Assembly (NCBI RefSeq): GCF_910592395.1
Contig: NC_088312.1
Coordinates: forward strand, 10,540,001-10,604,000
Origin: Lineus longissimus
Lineage: Eukaryota > Nemertea > Pilidiophora > Heteronemertea > Lineidae
Reading direction: 5' to 3'
DNA: 64,000 bases
Position numbers and translations under genes: made by a program. The notes beneath the pieces are model-generated. The model was not told where the DNA came from. It searched no databases and worked only from the letters and a program-made list of their open reading frames with translations. Below, piece by piece: positions 33,541 to 46,600 of this stretch. How positions within the stretch are numbered: position 1 is the first letter of the stretch; the number at the start of each line of letters is the position of its first letter.

Positions 33541-36500
33541 CTGAAAGATAAAATACAAGATTTTGTTACAAACGAAAAGAAAAATGAACATGACACTTTG
33601 TAGCAAGGCACAAGACAATCACATTTTAACATCCAGAGGTTATGGTTGTCTCAGCAAAGCCTTTGTGGTCAAAATGATGCATTACATAATCCATCATAAA
33701 AAAAATGGCCAGGGCCATTGTGCTCACCTCATGTGGAGGAAAGATGGATAAAGAGCATGGTATTGTGTCATGTAGTGTTAGGTTTGATGTAGGTCCAAGC
33801 AATTACAATTTCCCCAAAATGGCCAATTTACAGTACATTCGACCTCTGTGACCTTGAAAAGTAGGTCAAATCAAAGAAGACCCGGGTGATACATTGAATG
33901 GTTGTTAGAATTAGATGTACCTATGATATAAAATTGGTGCCAATCGGGCAAGTCATTACAAGGAATAATGGCATTTTGAAGAATTTAGGATTTGGCCCCT
34001 GGAGGCCAAACGGCAAATCAGATCGCACCAAACTTCGGTACCTAAGATCACCTGACCAAGGGGTACATGTGTACTTAATTTGTGATCAATAGTCATTGCA
34101 GTTAAGAAACGTGCCATAGTTACGGCCTGACAGCGAATTTACGCCATTTGACCTCTGTGACCTTGACAAGAAGGTCAAATTAAAAACCTGTGTGACATAT
34201 ACTGTATGGTGGTTAGATGTACCCATGATATCAAATTGGTGGCAATCGGGCAAGAAGTTAAGGAATAATCACATTTTTAAGGTTTTTGGATTTTGCCCCC
34301 TGGTGGTCAAGTGGTGAATCATATTGGACCAAACTTCGGTCCCTGAGATCACCTGACTAAGGGGTAAATGTGTACCAAATTTGGTATCAATAGTCATTGC
34401 AGTTTAGAAACGTGCCATCGTTACATCCTAACGGCCAATTTACACCATTTGACCTCTGTGACCTTGAAAAGGAGGTCAAATCAAAAACCCGGAGGATATA
34501 TGATGCACCTTTACTAGAAGTACCTACCATATTTTTTTCAAAATTTCCCGACTACTATTGAGGGAGATATTGCATATTTTCACTTTTAACGTTTGGCCCC
34601 CTGGTGGCCAAACCATGAAACGAATCGGACCGAAACTTGGTCTCCAAGGTGTCATTACATAAGGGTACATGTGTACCAAGTTTCAACTCAATAGCTCTAA
34701 CAGTTACGAAACGTGCCCTGCTAACGGACGACGGAGGACGACGACGACGACGACGACCGACGACGGACGCCACGGTATGGGATAAGCTCACCTCTGCTAA
34801 GAGGTGAGCTAATGAAACATTTCAACCAAGGTGCTTTAGAATTGGTAACCTCAGGGACCCCTGAGAGAGAAAATTTTGCCAAGATAGCATGGAGCTAGAT
34901 AATTTCTATCTATATCCAAGACAACAAGCTGGGTTTCGAAATTTTGAAAGTGAACAATAAAATCTTGTTAAAACAAACAAAAAGAGAAAAGTAAACAAGT
35001 TTGTAGCAAACAATATTTAATGAAGGATACACTAACTGTCAAGGATGATTCTGACTCGAGGTAAAGCCAATTCTGAAATAAAAATGTGCTAAGCAATATA
35101 ACTGAGGGTTGAATAACATAACTGAAAATCCGATGGGCTAGGCGATGGGCCTCTTAAAATGCCAGTTCAATCTTATCTTCACAGGTGGCAGCACCAATCG
35201 CCAACTTCATGTACACCAGAACACAAGTTACCGACTGGTGCTGCCCCATACGGCAATCAGGTTAATCCTAACATTTCCAAAGCGCACCGGGTGAACAATG
35301 TACACGATCTGGAGGACCCTGGCCATTGAAAAAATCAACTTCCTCCTGGACACTTACACCACTGTGGCTGCTTTTGAGTAGGTCATCAACCCCTGAGATA
35401 TCTTCATCGATTTCTTCGTCGATTTCCTCGGCAATACTCATACTCTTGTTCTCGGACTTCTCCGACCGCGCACTTAGCTTGCTGATACTGAAATGATATC
35501 AAATAACTTGCAAACTTGGCTTCATGGGGGCTAAATTGATCTTCACTTTATATCTTATACCACCACTGACTGATACCAAACCACTACACTGAATACTGTA
35601 CATGCAGTATATATGTGCTGTACACTGCTTAAGATATAGTTATCTTTGCAGAGTAATTAATATACTCCATTTATACAGTCACACTTACCCTGAGCTTGTG
35701 ATGAAGTCATCATCATAGTCATCATCTTCTGGAACATCTGAAAGGCAATACAGAACCATGAGAATTCAAGTATGGAAATCAAGTATGGAGTCACCTATAG
35801 GCCATCACAGGACTAATAACATGTCAAGTCCTAACTCATATTCCCGACTTCTGAGTCCCTCGACAGTTCCCAAGCAAAAAGGGCCCCGGGGTAGCTATAT
35901 AAGTCGGTGATCTGTAGTTTTTTTTACATGAGAGAGTCACCTCATGGCCATGCATTTCGACTTGGTGGTGTTACCAGCTGGCCCCTTATTAATAAAAGAA
36001 CAGACATTTGGGTGCGAATTTTCAATAAAGTTTGGAAGGGATAATGCTCTTCGGAAGGTCACACTGGTGTCCCAATCCAAGTTAACTATATGCTCATTCT
36101 GGGGTTGTACATGTATCTTAAAGAGGGCAGAACTAAAGAGGTGCAATCATTACTTAGAACTTACCAAAACCTAAATCAGCTATTCTTCTATCGATAGCCT
36201 TGATATCCTTCTCAAGGTCAGAAGGTTTCCCATTTTCTGCATAGAAAGTAATTTCCATAAATCAAAAAACTTTAAGAATACTACAGTGCAATAGAGAAGG
36301 GAATGAGTGAAGGATTTTTATGCATGACGATGACGAGGTGAAAATCAAGGATTTTGCCTCCAAAAGTCATGGAGTTATGATGCAGTGCAACTACAAATCA
36401 AGACTTTTTGATAGCTTTTCAATTTCCTGCTAATGCTTTTTTCCATCTTTATCCAGATAAGTCTGACCTTCACTTCAGGAAATTTTCAGGCACAACTGTG

Positions 36501-39500
36501 CATGAAATCTTAAACGTGGTAAGAGGAAATAGCGAAGAAAATAGTATCTCAAACTGAAGTTATAGATTTAACTCGAAGACTTACAGGTGATAACGTAACA
36601 GAAATTTGCAGTGAAAACAATTTTATTATCAAATTCGAACTTACGCTTTTTCTTCGACTCCATACCCGGCAAAGGAGGAGCATCCCTCAAGTTGCCCAGA
36701 CCACTGCTCCCAGACTTCTCTCCAAGAGCGGGGAGGTCCTTGAGAGAACTCATCCCCACTGTACCACTTCCCGATTTCGCTAGGTTCACCGGCGCTGCAT
36801 TTGCTGTACCACTGCTGAAAGGAGAGAATGAGTCCCGAGATACATTTACAGTGGAACTGTGATGACCCTAGCTGAGTGAAAGAATGAAATATGTTCATGT
36901 AAACATGTGAAATGTTGAATTGATAAACCTGCATAATCTTTGCTCTATTCACAAAAGCTGGAAAATAACTTGTTACAGAAGAATCAAGCATGATTTATTC
37001 ATGTATCTACAACTTTTTTTTGTAACAGCCCTTACCTCGTTTTATTGTTTTTAAGGTGACCTCCAGCCCCATTTTTGTTTGTGGCCCTAATGCTGTTAAC
37101 AAAACACACAGGTGCATATTATAAAATCTGATCAAAAGTTGTGAAATCTTGGATTTATTTTTGACAGAGTTGCATGAATGAATTATTAATGTTTTGTTGT
37201 CAAAGAAGAACCTGAGATGTGTGTACATTTTTTTGTTGAATAGCAAAGAGGTAAAACTGTGTCTCATGTCTTTCTACACTAAAACATTTTAGACTTCCTT
37301 ATAATCTTCTTCCTTGCATATCATATCATCATCAAATATATTTTCCAACAAGGAAGCAAAATATAATTTTAGAAAATCTGCAGATACACAAATAAACAAC
37401 GTTAAATCATGTCATGAAATGAATATTTCTCAGTTGTCAGAGAACTCAGAACTTTTTATGATCATTTTTTACGGTAGGCTAGTTCCTACAGCTGCTTTAT
37501 CCATATTTTCGAATATATTGGTATATGATGCGATAGACTTGGAAGCAATTGCACTAAATCTAGATAAATTCTGCACCTAAATACAAAATAATGCACCTAA
37601 ATACAATAATCTAGCTATTATAAGACAAAATAACATGCACAGGTCAAGCTGCTGCTGCTACTAACAGATGCTGATTTCTAACTAGAGCTTTAACTGCAGA
37701 GAACATGCGATGAGCTACGCGTCAATTTTTCTCTTTCCTCTACGACTTAGAACATCAGGTGCTTCTAAATGTCAAGATATTTCTATCACGTTCTCTTTCA
37801 GAAAAAAGTGTTTTCTTTCAGAAAAGTAGCAAGATAGTTTTGGAGGTGCATAAAGTGAACTACCCGATACTACACTCATCCCACATGAAACAGCTTGAGT
37901 CAACTACTATTTCAATCACTTCGCTTAATTTAGACATCTTTGTTGCAATGTTAGTACAAACACAACATATTCACAGCATTCATAAAGAACAAGTTCAAAG
38001 GCAATCTGAAACACAGTTTGTAGGCAATACTTCAGCAGACTTTTTAACGGAAACAGCATATTCAAACAAGACGACACAAACACTTCAAGGGCAATTAAAA
38101 AACTTAGTTTAGAAAGAAATTTGCACACATACTTGAAGTATAGAAAAACATAGTACATGTAGTTGAAATGTTCATCAATTATACAAGTTTAAGAGATCTG
38201 ACCAGGGCAGTTTATTCAGAGGGTTTTCCGTTTGGTTAACGCGGGAACTTGGCATGTATACCATTCTTACACGATTCCTTGTCAGAGAGGACTTAAAACT
38301 GGTTTTGAATCTTTTTTCGATTCTTTTTCAAACACAGTACTTTTTGACTTGAATGTGTTCTAAAAGAGATCATTTTCCAATGTATGGTTAGACATGATAA
38401 GGGAGAAGGAGGCAAAGGCACCTAGAGGAAGAAGGAGGAGTTACAAAGTCACGCTGCAGGTGTGAGAGGATCGTTGAGCTACGTTGCCATAGACTGTTCC
38501 CTTGTGAACTTGTGGCCTTGTTTCCATTTGAGCATGTTCCCTAGTACAACCAATGGGAACATTCAGTGAGCCAAACCAAGCTTCATTTGGTGTGTGGCAT
38601 GTCACCAGGCCACAAGCAAACATGGAACAGGGAAAAACCGCAAAACAGTCTATGGAGACGCTGCCTTAGGAGGTTTGTTACACCCTCGCTTCAATCCACC
38701 CCAGCAAATGGCATATTTTACCTGGCTCCGACCGCATATTTTGGAATCTGAGAGGTTCGCGGTGAAGTGGGGGTGCGGCCATTTTTCACACCGCCATTGT
38801 TGTTTACCTTAGACCTGTTGTTTCTAAATAATGAATCATCGGATGAACTGTTAACTTCTTATTTTGGCAAATGATTAAAGAGGTGTTTATCATGATATTG
38901 CAGTTAGATTACATTAGTTGCTTAAAATGGGTTTCTGAATGATCCAGCATTTGCAAGGTTGTCAAAATGTGTGTGCAGAAATGATGAAGGAGGTAAAAAG
39001 CCACACAAACTAAAATACTAGCACAGAGTATAACACTGGCATGCTTCTCTAAAACGCATTCCTTGGAGGCCAACACGCCATGGAGGTAAAGAATGAACAG
39101 TGCATCGGCAAAGCACAAACACAGGGGTTGCATTCCCCACGAGTATCTTTTTCAAGGCAATGAACCAAGTTTAGGATTTTGCTGCCTTCAAACAGATATT
39201 CATGTCCATGATAAGTGGGGCCAGACAATTGAAAGAGGCCCTTGTAAATGAATACTATTGTCAATGTTTAAATTTCCCAATCATGTATAAGTTTTGCTTG
39301 CGAAAACATTCAACACCCGGTACATTTTCCCAAAGTTGTGAAGAAAGAAAAACGTTGTGGATATTCTAGACTGGGTATCAAGCAGTGCACTCTGTGTAGG
39401 ATGGAACCAACCACAAATTCACCACTGGTACCTCAGCGGCAATATTCAAACCACACTCCACTGACCTTGCGTATTGTTTAGCGGGTTTTGGCGGCGGGTC

Positions 39501-42500
39501 ATCAAAGAATGGGTCATCCTCTGGATCGCTGCCTAAATCGATGAGACCGTTGGCTTGGTGTTTGGACGTAGGCGCGGACTTGTCAGCTTCCAGGTTGCGC
39601 TTATTTTTAGTGTCGATGCTGAGCGATGAAGGCGGACTCATTGAGCTGTTGGTCGTCTGAAAGTAAAGCCAGTAATGAGTGTTGTTGAATTGATAGAAAA
39701 CTCTCCAGTGGTCTGGCTACTTGATTCTCTGTTTGATTTGAACCATCTGGCAACACTATTGAGTACAGTGGAACCTACCTTAGCAGACACCTCTCTCTTA
39801 AGGACAACCTCTCTGTCAAGGACACTAAATTTGGTCTAAAATTTATTGTTTCCATTCAATGGGACCTCTCTAATCAGGACACCTCTCTATTAACCCTTTC
39901 GCTGCGGATGTACGCATTTTTGCGACCAAAAAAAATTTCCGATCTGTGCGGATGTACGCAGAACTGCGACTTGGGAGAGACCTGAATCAGACGATGTTTT
40001 CAATAGCAAATTAGTATAGTAACTTGTCGCTAGGTGTCCTGCCATGTTGTTTACCGCTAGAACTTCCGATTTCTTGGTGAAAACTTCGGTGTTTTTATTC
40101 AAAGTTTAGGCGATATTTTGAGTCCAAAGTTTTGTAAACAAATTTAAATGCCTCAGTCACGTGTTCGACGAACTGCAGAATCAATAATTGATGAAATAGT
40201 GAATTCGAGGCGTTAGAAGACGAGTCTGATTAGTGATTATGATTCTGAACATAATGCCGATGTACACAGCGTGCATGGGGATTGAAAGTGTGCATGATTC
40301 AGGGTCCGAGGGGGATGATAGTGATAGCCTGGGTCAAGATGAAAAATGGTGTTTTTCTCCTCGTTGATTATTACTAATTAGCGTTATTTAGTTAATTAAC
40401 ATAATTTCAGGTGATTGACAAATGCATAATTTGAAAGTCAATGCTGTCCCCAACAACCTTTTCCAATAGTCCAAAGCTCTATCTCTTCTCCTTCAGGCTG
40501 TATATTGGCCTCAAAGTTACCTATGTTAAAATTGGCTTTTACAGTATTTTGGGGGCAGCAAGGAATCAATATTGAAATAATTTTGAGCGGCGCAGCGAAA
40601 GGGTTAAGGACATCACTTGTCAGTCCAGAGGGTGTGCTTAATAGAGAGGTTCTACTGTATTTCAAATGCTTTCCATGTTGACGAGATGCCTTGGACGATG
40701 TTTCAGCATTTGAGAGGCAACTGAGCTTGATCATATCTGCTCTACAAACCTAAAAATTCGCCTCGTGCACAATAGTCAAGTGGCAAATCATCCAGCAATC
40801 TGCTCCTTATTTTGCCAAAGAAGGAACACCTTTTTCTACTTCATACGAACCTTTTGTGAAGCTGCGGATGGAATCTTTGAATGGCTTGTGTCCATTTTCT
40901 TGGTGGGCGAATTGGGAATGATTTCAGCAACGTCCTGGGACACAACGCTCTTACAGAGGATGAATAAACGCTTGTACATGGCCAGAAATTCATCAAACTC
41001 GATGCCTGAAAAGTCAAAATAAAACATTGAGATGAGTTCGAGTCTTGGAGACAGACTGTGATATATCTACCCCAGGCCAGTTGGACCAAGAGCAAGAATT
41101 TGTGACCAGAGATTGCACCATGTTAAAAAAAAGTTAAAGTTTAGGTTTTATAGTCTGATATCAACTACGATATAGGTTATCATCCGACTTTCAGTTTAAC
41201 CCCAGTCTGTCCTGAAACCTTTCAGTAGACCACAGATGAGCTGCTCAACCAGCGCTATAATCTGTGCATTTCTGACCGGTACCCATTTATACACCTGGGT
41301 GCAGAGAGGCAAGTAAGACAGAGAGACCAGCCTACAGTCTCACGCCGACAGTGGGGATCGAACCCGGGACCTCTTTACCGCTGGTCGAGGGTCCAAGCCA
41401 CTACACCACAGCGGCTCCCTACATGTCACAATATCCATAAGGAAAATTTTCCATTTAACCGCAGTACACATGGAGGTGCAAACGATTTCAATATACAACG
41501 TGATATAAACACTTGCTTGTCACTTTTAGACAACCAACCCGACACCAGCGTGTACAAACTACAGTGGAACCTCCCTTAGTGGACACCTCTCTATTAAGGA
41601 CACTAGTTTTGGTCCCAAATTGGTTATTTCCATTCAATTTGACCATTCTAATCAGGACACCTCTCTTTCAAGGACAGCACTTGCAGTCCCGAGGGTGTCC
41701 TTAATTGAGAGGTTCGACTGTATTTTACATGAAGCCAACAAGGTCACAATGAGCGTTACCTCGAATCCCTTAGAATGCAAGTACAGCAAAGTCACATTTT
41801 TTATCATCACAAGTAATCAATGTCGATGAGAATAGTTTGTATATCCTGTTAGCACAATTCTACTGGTCATCTAGGCAGCGGCAGATCAGAACTGTGATGT
41901 ACCCTTCAATTATTGCATAACCCACTGTTGACTAACAGTGAAGATCCCATCCCAAAGCCTTACTTTTCACAGAGAGCCAAACAAACTATTTTCTACATTT
42001 AAGCTATAACATTACCTGTATTTGCCAACTTACCATTGCTAAAGTCTCGATCCACTGCCCTGAATTCGTCATTTACATATCTCTCTAACATATTTCTGAA
42101 AGAAGAAAGTTTTACTTTCAAATTGATATCAATGATACAGTTGCGTTCAAGACATTTTCAGGACGTTTTCGACACTGGATCAATCCATGGTCAAACTATT
42201 TTGAACACTTATCAATCAACTCAGTCAGAGCCCACAGGCATTTCGTTGATTAAGGCCAGATGAACTCACCGATGAAAGTGTGGAAACATATCTGTGAAGA
42301 GATTCCTCAGCTCATCTTTGTCTATGTAACCGCTGTTATCTTTGTCATAATATGCAAATTTTTTCCTGGCATCAGCGATTTGTCGTGAGGTAAGATCCTA
42401 CAAGAGAAATGATTTCAAAATGAAAAAGATATCTGACATAAAATCTATTGAACTTGACATGAGCCAGCAACTGCTTTTAGTCATAGTGCATCAGAAAAAA

Positions 42501-43639
42501 AAAAATCATTTGGACAGTTCAGTACACTTTTACAACATACACACAAGGATAAACCTGACAAAAAACTCTTGTTGAAGTAGACTTTTTTCATGACACACTC
42601 AACAAAAAGTTACGGAAATTTTGCCCAACTCATTCACCAGCAAAGAAAGCACTAGAGAGAGAGCGTCACAATGGCACTGCTGGCAAAAGGTTGCCAATTC
42701 ATATACAAAAAAAATCAAAAATTTTGGGATTTGGCAAGTCTGTCATCAACAGTGGAGATCATACATGAAACACCCTCATGAAAAAAATGAAAACACAACT
42801 TATGTAGAAATAGATGTTTTTGTAGGGCGTCATTATTTGCTAATGACTTTTGCTGATATCTTTTGAGGAATCTTTCATATATTTTTGACCCTGCCCCTTG
42901 AAGTATGATGTCCTTCAGTTTGCAATCACTGGGCAAGCAAGACATCATGCACATGCATACAAATGTAAAGCCAGGGTCAGAATGTCAAAATTCCACACAC
43001 AATATAAAGGCAAACGTTCATTCATTGGGCCTGGGACATTGCAATGGCAAATATTTTTCATTCATGAATTCAAATATTTCATCTATGGCTAACAAATCTT
43101 CACAAAGCGCGCTTCCCAAGTGTTTACATGGTATGATGTACTCAATTCACATATTCTACTTTGCAATGACCTAAAAATGTATTGATATTGGCCCAATGCC
43201 ACGGCCCACAACAACTTTCTCTCAAGCAAGAATGAATTTGACTATAGGTTAAGGTTAACCTTGGAGTTAATCTTATCCACCTCGGGAAAGGAGACCCAAC
43301 CTCCCTCAAACCTGCCTACTTCTCCCAAAGACATCCGTGTCATTTAGAATATATTTGCACATGACTAATAAAACAATGCAGACCAAATGAAAAGTTATCA
43401 AATGGTAACTACTAACTATTAACTTCAGGCAAGCCATGATAAATTGATGAATAGCTGAATATCAGAGAAGTTCAAATATAACATGCGAAATTCATGCAAT
43501 GTTGGGAAGTTTGCATTCAGGCCAAGGCCTTGCTCGAGGGGGATTATATCACCATGATAACTCAACAATCTATGCTAGCTACTGGTGTGACGTTGCGTAC
43601 CTACCATGAACAAGGATATTGGGGAACAAGGATATTGGG

Positions 43640-43671
<32 letters not shown>

Positions 43672-46600
43672 CATTTAACTAAGATGCCTCGACGTGTGGT
43701 ACTCATGGCAGGCCAGATTGCCTAGCTGTGAAACGGCACTTCTGAGACAAATTCAAAGAATAATTGATAAGTCAAATGGCCTCATCAATATTGCAGATGA
43801 ATGATTGATTTTCAGGGGATGACCAATCGACATGGAACTGCAGGTACTGTGAAGTGCATTTGTGCTACATTGTATGCATAGACTAAGGTGTATGTGAGGA
43901 AATCTAAGGTACCATAGTCAATTCTTCATGTTCTAAACCAAGTATTAGTAGAAGGGAACTTTGCACCATTGAATTCTTTTCTCGGCTTAGATATAATGAT
44001 TGGGAAACAGGAAGGCACTACACAGATTCTTCATACCATTACCACTCAAGCAGTATGTGCTTTGAACAAAGATAGCAGATCACATCTTAGAAAATTTTAC
44101 AAATGCGGGGGTTGTGAAACACGCAAGGGGAAATTTTGAATAAACTGCTAAAAGAAAAGCTAACAGGAATGACTATTGCCAAAAACATGCCAACATGAAG
44201 CTAGAACAAGTACGACTGAATATTGTGTACAAAATGCAGAATAAGGTTCTACCACTGGATATACCTTTGGTATTTTGACGTACTCAGCTTCTGAACCGAG
44301 CTGTAAGAAAATATATGTTCTTGTTATTAACGAAATTTGTGTGGGACATAATTGCAGTCACTCACTCATTCCGGATGACACATTTTCATTTAGTTTGTTA
44401 CAACTTTACACGCGTACAATTTTACCGTAGTTACGAGGGATATTGACAACAGAACACTTACTCCCTCTATTTTTGAAAGTGCGAAACAACCTTTTGGCTA
44501 ATTTCAAGTCGTTTTTCGATCAAGTAAAGTTACATCAAACAAACTATTTTGTTACTAAGTTGCAGTTCTTAGATGGGCACTGAATTTTCCGGGTTCAAAA
44601 AAGTCATTTTACAAATACCGGTAGGGCAAAAGAGAGTGCATGCTTTTGATGATCTGAATGATTTCTATTTCATGGTTCTCTCTAGATTATTTAAGAATCG
44701 GACAGTATTTTTGAATAGATTCCGCTATACCCAACCTTTCAGAGAGCATAGCTCAGTGAGCATATCTACAAAATGACTGACATAGACCCCCGGAAAGGAA
44801 ATAGGACACACATTCTTCTACATTGTATGTGCACAATGTTGTTCATTTCTAATAATAATTCTGTGCACACGCATTATAATTCTAAAACCATCAATGGCTC
44901 AACACAGAATTCATATACTCATCAAAATTAATACACGTAAATTTTCAGTATTATGTACGTGTATTTCAGAAATGTGAATGCAAAGAAACCTACCATATAT
45001 TGGAAGCTGTCATGCTATTTTAGAGAAAAAATATAAGAGAGAGTGCCAGAGTGAGTTGACATGATACAACATATAGTTTACTACAATTCTGTGAAGTAAG
45101 TGAGCTGAAGAAGGAAATAAACATATCGATGTTTAACTTGAACAATTGGGACCCAATTTATGAAAAAAACAGCCATACCAGAATAATCTCAAAGCTCAGG
45201 GGCCCCAACTTGAAGCTATCAACATGGTCAACACACTGCACAAAAAAAGGTCAGCCATACAGTAAGACAAGCAAAAAATTGTATTGTGTTAAAAGCAGGT
45301 TTAGTATAAGACATTGTCAGAAAAAGTCAGATGTGATAGTTTATCAAAATTGTGATAGCGACACGATACGTTTAAAATAATTACCAATACCAATTCAAAA
45401 AACAGAAGCACCGAATGAGACATGAATTAACGGTATGAAAGTTTGATACAGAGACCTTGTTTATGGAGTGTCACTTTGGGTACATGAGATAGCGGGCTTG
45501 TCAACAAGACAACAAATGAAGGAGGAATCAGTCAAAATTTAGAGCATCATTGAGTAGTAAGTCAGTTTTAGAAGAATTTATAGAGGTACAACACTATACA
45601 ATTAAGTCGATGTTTATATTCCCAATAAATAACCACATTAGAAATGGAATTTTAACAAACCTCATCTTCCTGAATAAAACGTGACACACAAAGATTTATA
45701 AACTCCATTGATTACAAAAATAACTATGACAAATGTTACTATCAACTTTCAAAGTCAAACTAAAACACTACTGTCGAATATTGTTTTGGTGTTTCTAACC
45801 GAAAGCATACTCTATGATCTAACATTATCTACAAATTATCATCAACAGAGTTTCATCTCAAAATGTATCAAACATGTCCTTTTCAAAATATATTCCATTC
45901 ATCACCTACATTTTGTAATTAAATGGGTCAGCACCGTGACACGCAGGTTATATCGACATCTTAATTGTCGAAATATGACAAACTTTCCTGGCACTTTTTT
46001 TTTACAAATTTTCCGGGGACAAATTATCCTCGGGGACGAATTTTCCAGGGACAAATTTTCCTTGGGGACGAATTATCCGGGGACGAATTTTCCGGGGACT
46101 AATTATCCGGGGACGAATTTTCCTGTAACCGACAAACTTACATCTGATGATCCGTGCTTTGATCGGCTAACTGTTGGGTCTGCAGATGTCCGGACAACCT
46201 GGGCAAGTAACGGGCCATCTGGTGGCTCATTTGAATTAACAATATTTAACTCTCTCGACAGACTTTCTCGTCCTTCATATTCGTCTTTCTGAAATTCAAC
46301 AACGGAAAGAATTGTCAATGCACAAAATTTCAAGAAAATTTATCCTCTGGCATCCTACAATTAGAAAAATCATTGTGAGAATGCACTCATCGATCCGTTA
46401 AACCAGTGTTACATACACACCATTTTAAAATGCATCATGAACGACCAAGAATTTCAAGAAATTCTTTTATAATCTTACAAAATACATAATCCATAGAGGA
46501 ATGAAGCGTTCAAAACAGCATCACAGATTTACCCAATTTCCCAACTACATGTATCACACACTGGGCGGTGAAACTTCTAAACAGAGTATAAAATCGAGAT

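Noticed and set aside
40148-40330. Intact piggyBac transposase
   Set aside because: The frame stops after about 22 codons and the element is only 710 bp; no DDD catalytic region.
41354-41418. Functional tRNA gene
   Set aside because: A and B boxes are present but the cloverleaf 3' half does not close; the downstream body marks it as a SINE.
44990-45015. Possible 13-nt exon on the minus strand before GTAGGT
   Set aside because: Would break the CEP43 reading frame.
45657-45665. Possible 9-nt CEP43 microexon (minus strand, Glu-Asp-Glu)
   Set aside because: Flanked by TTTTATTCAG and GTTTGT and in phase, but too short and its donor too weak to call from sequence alone.
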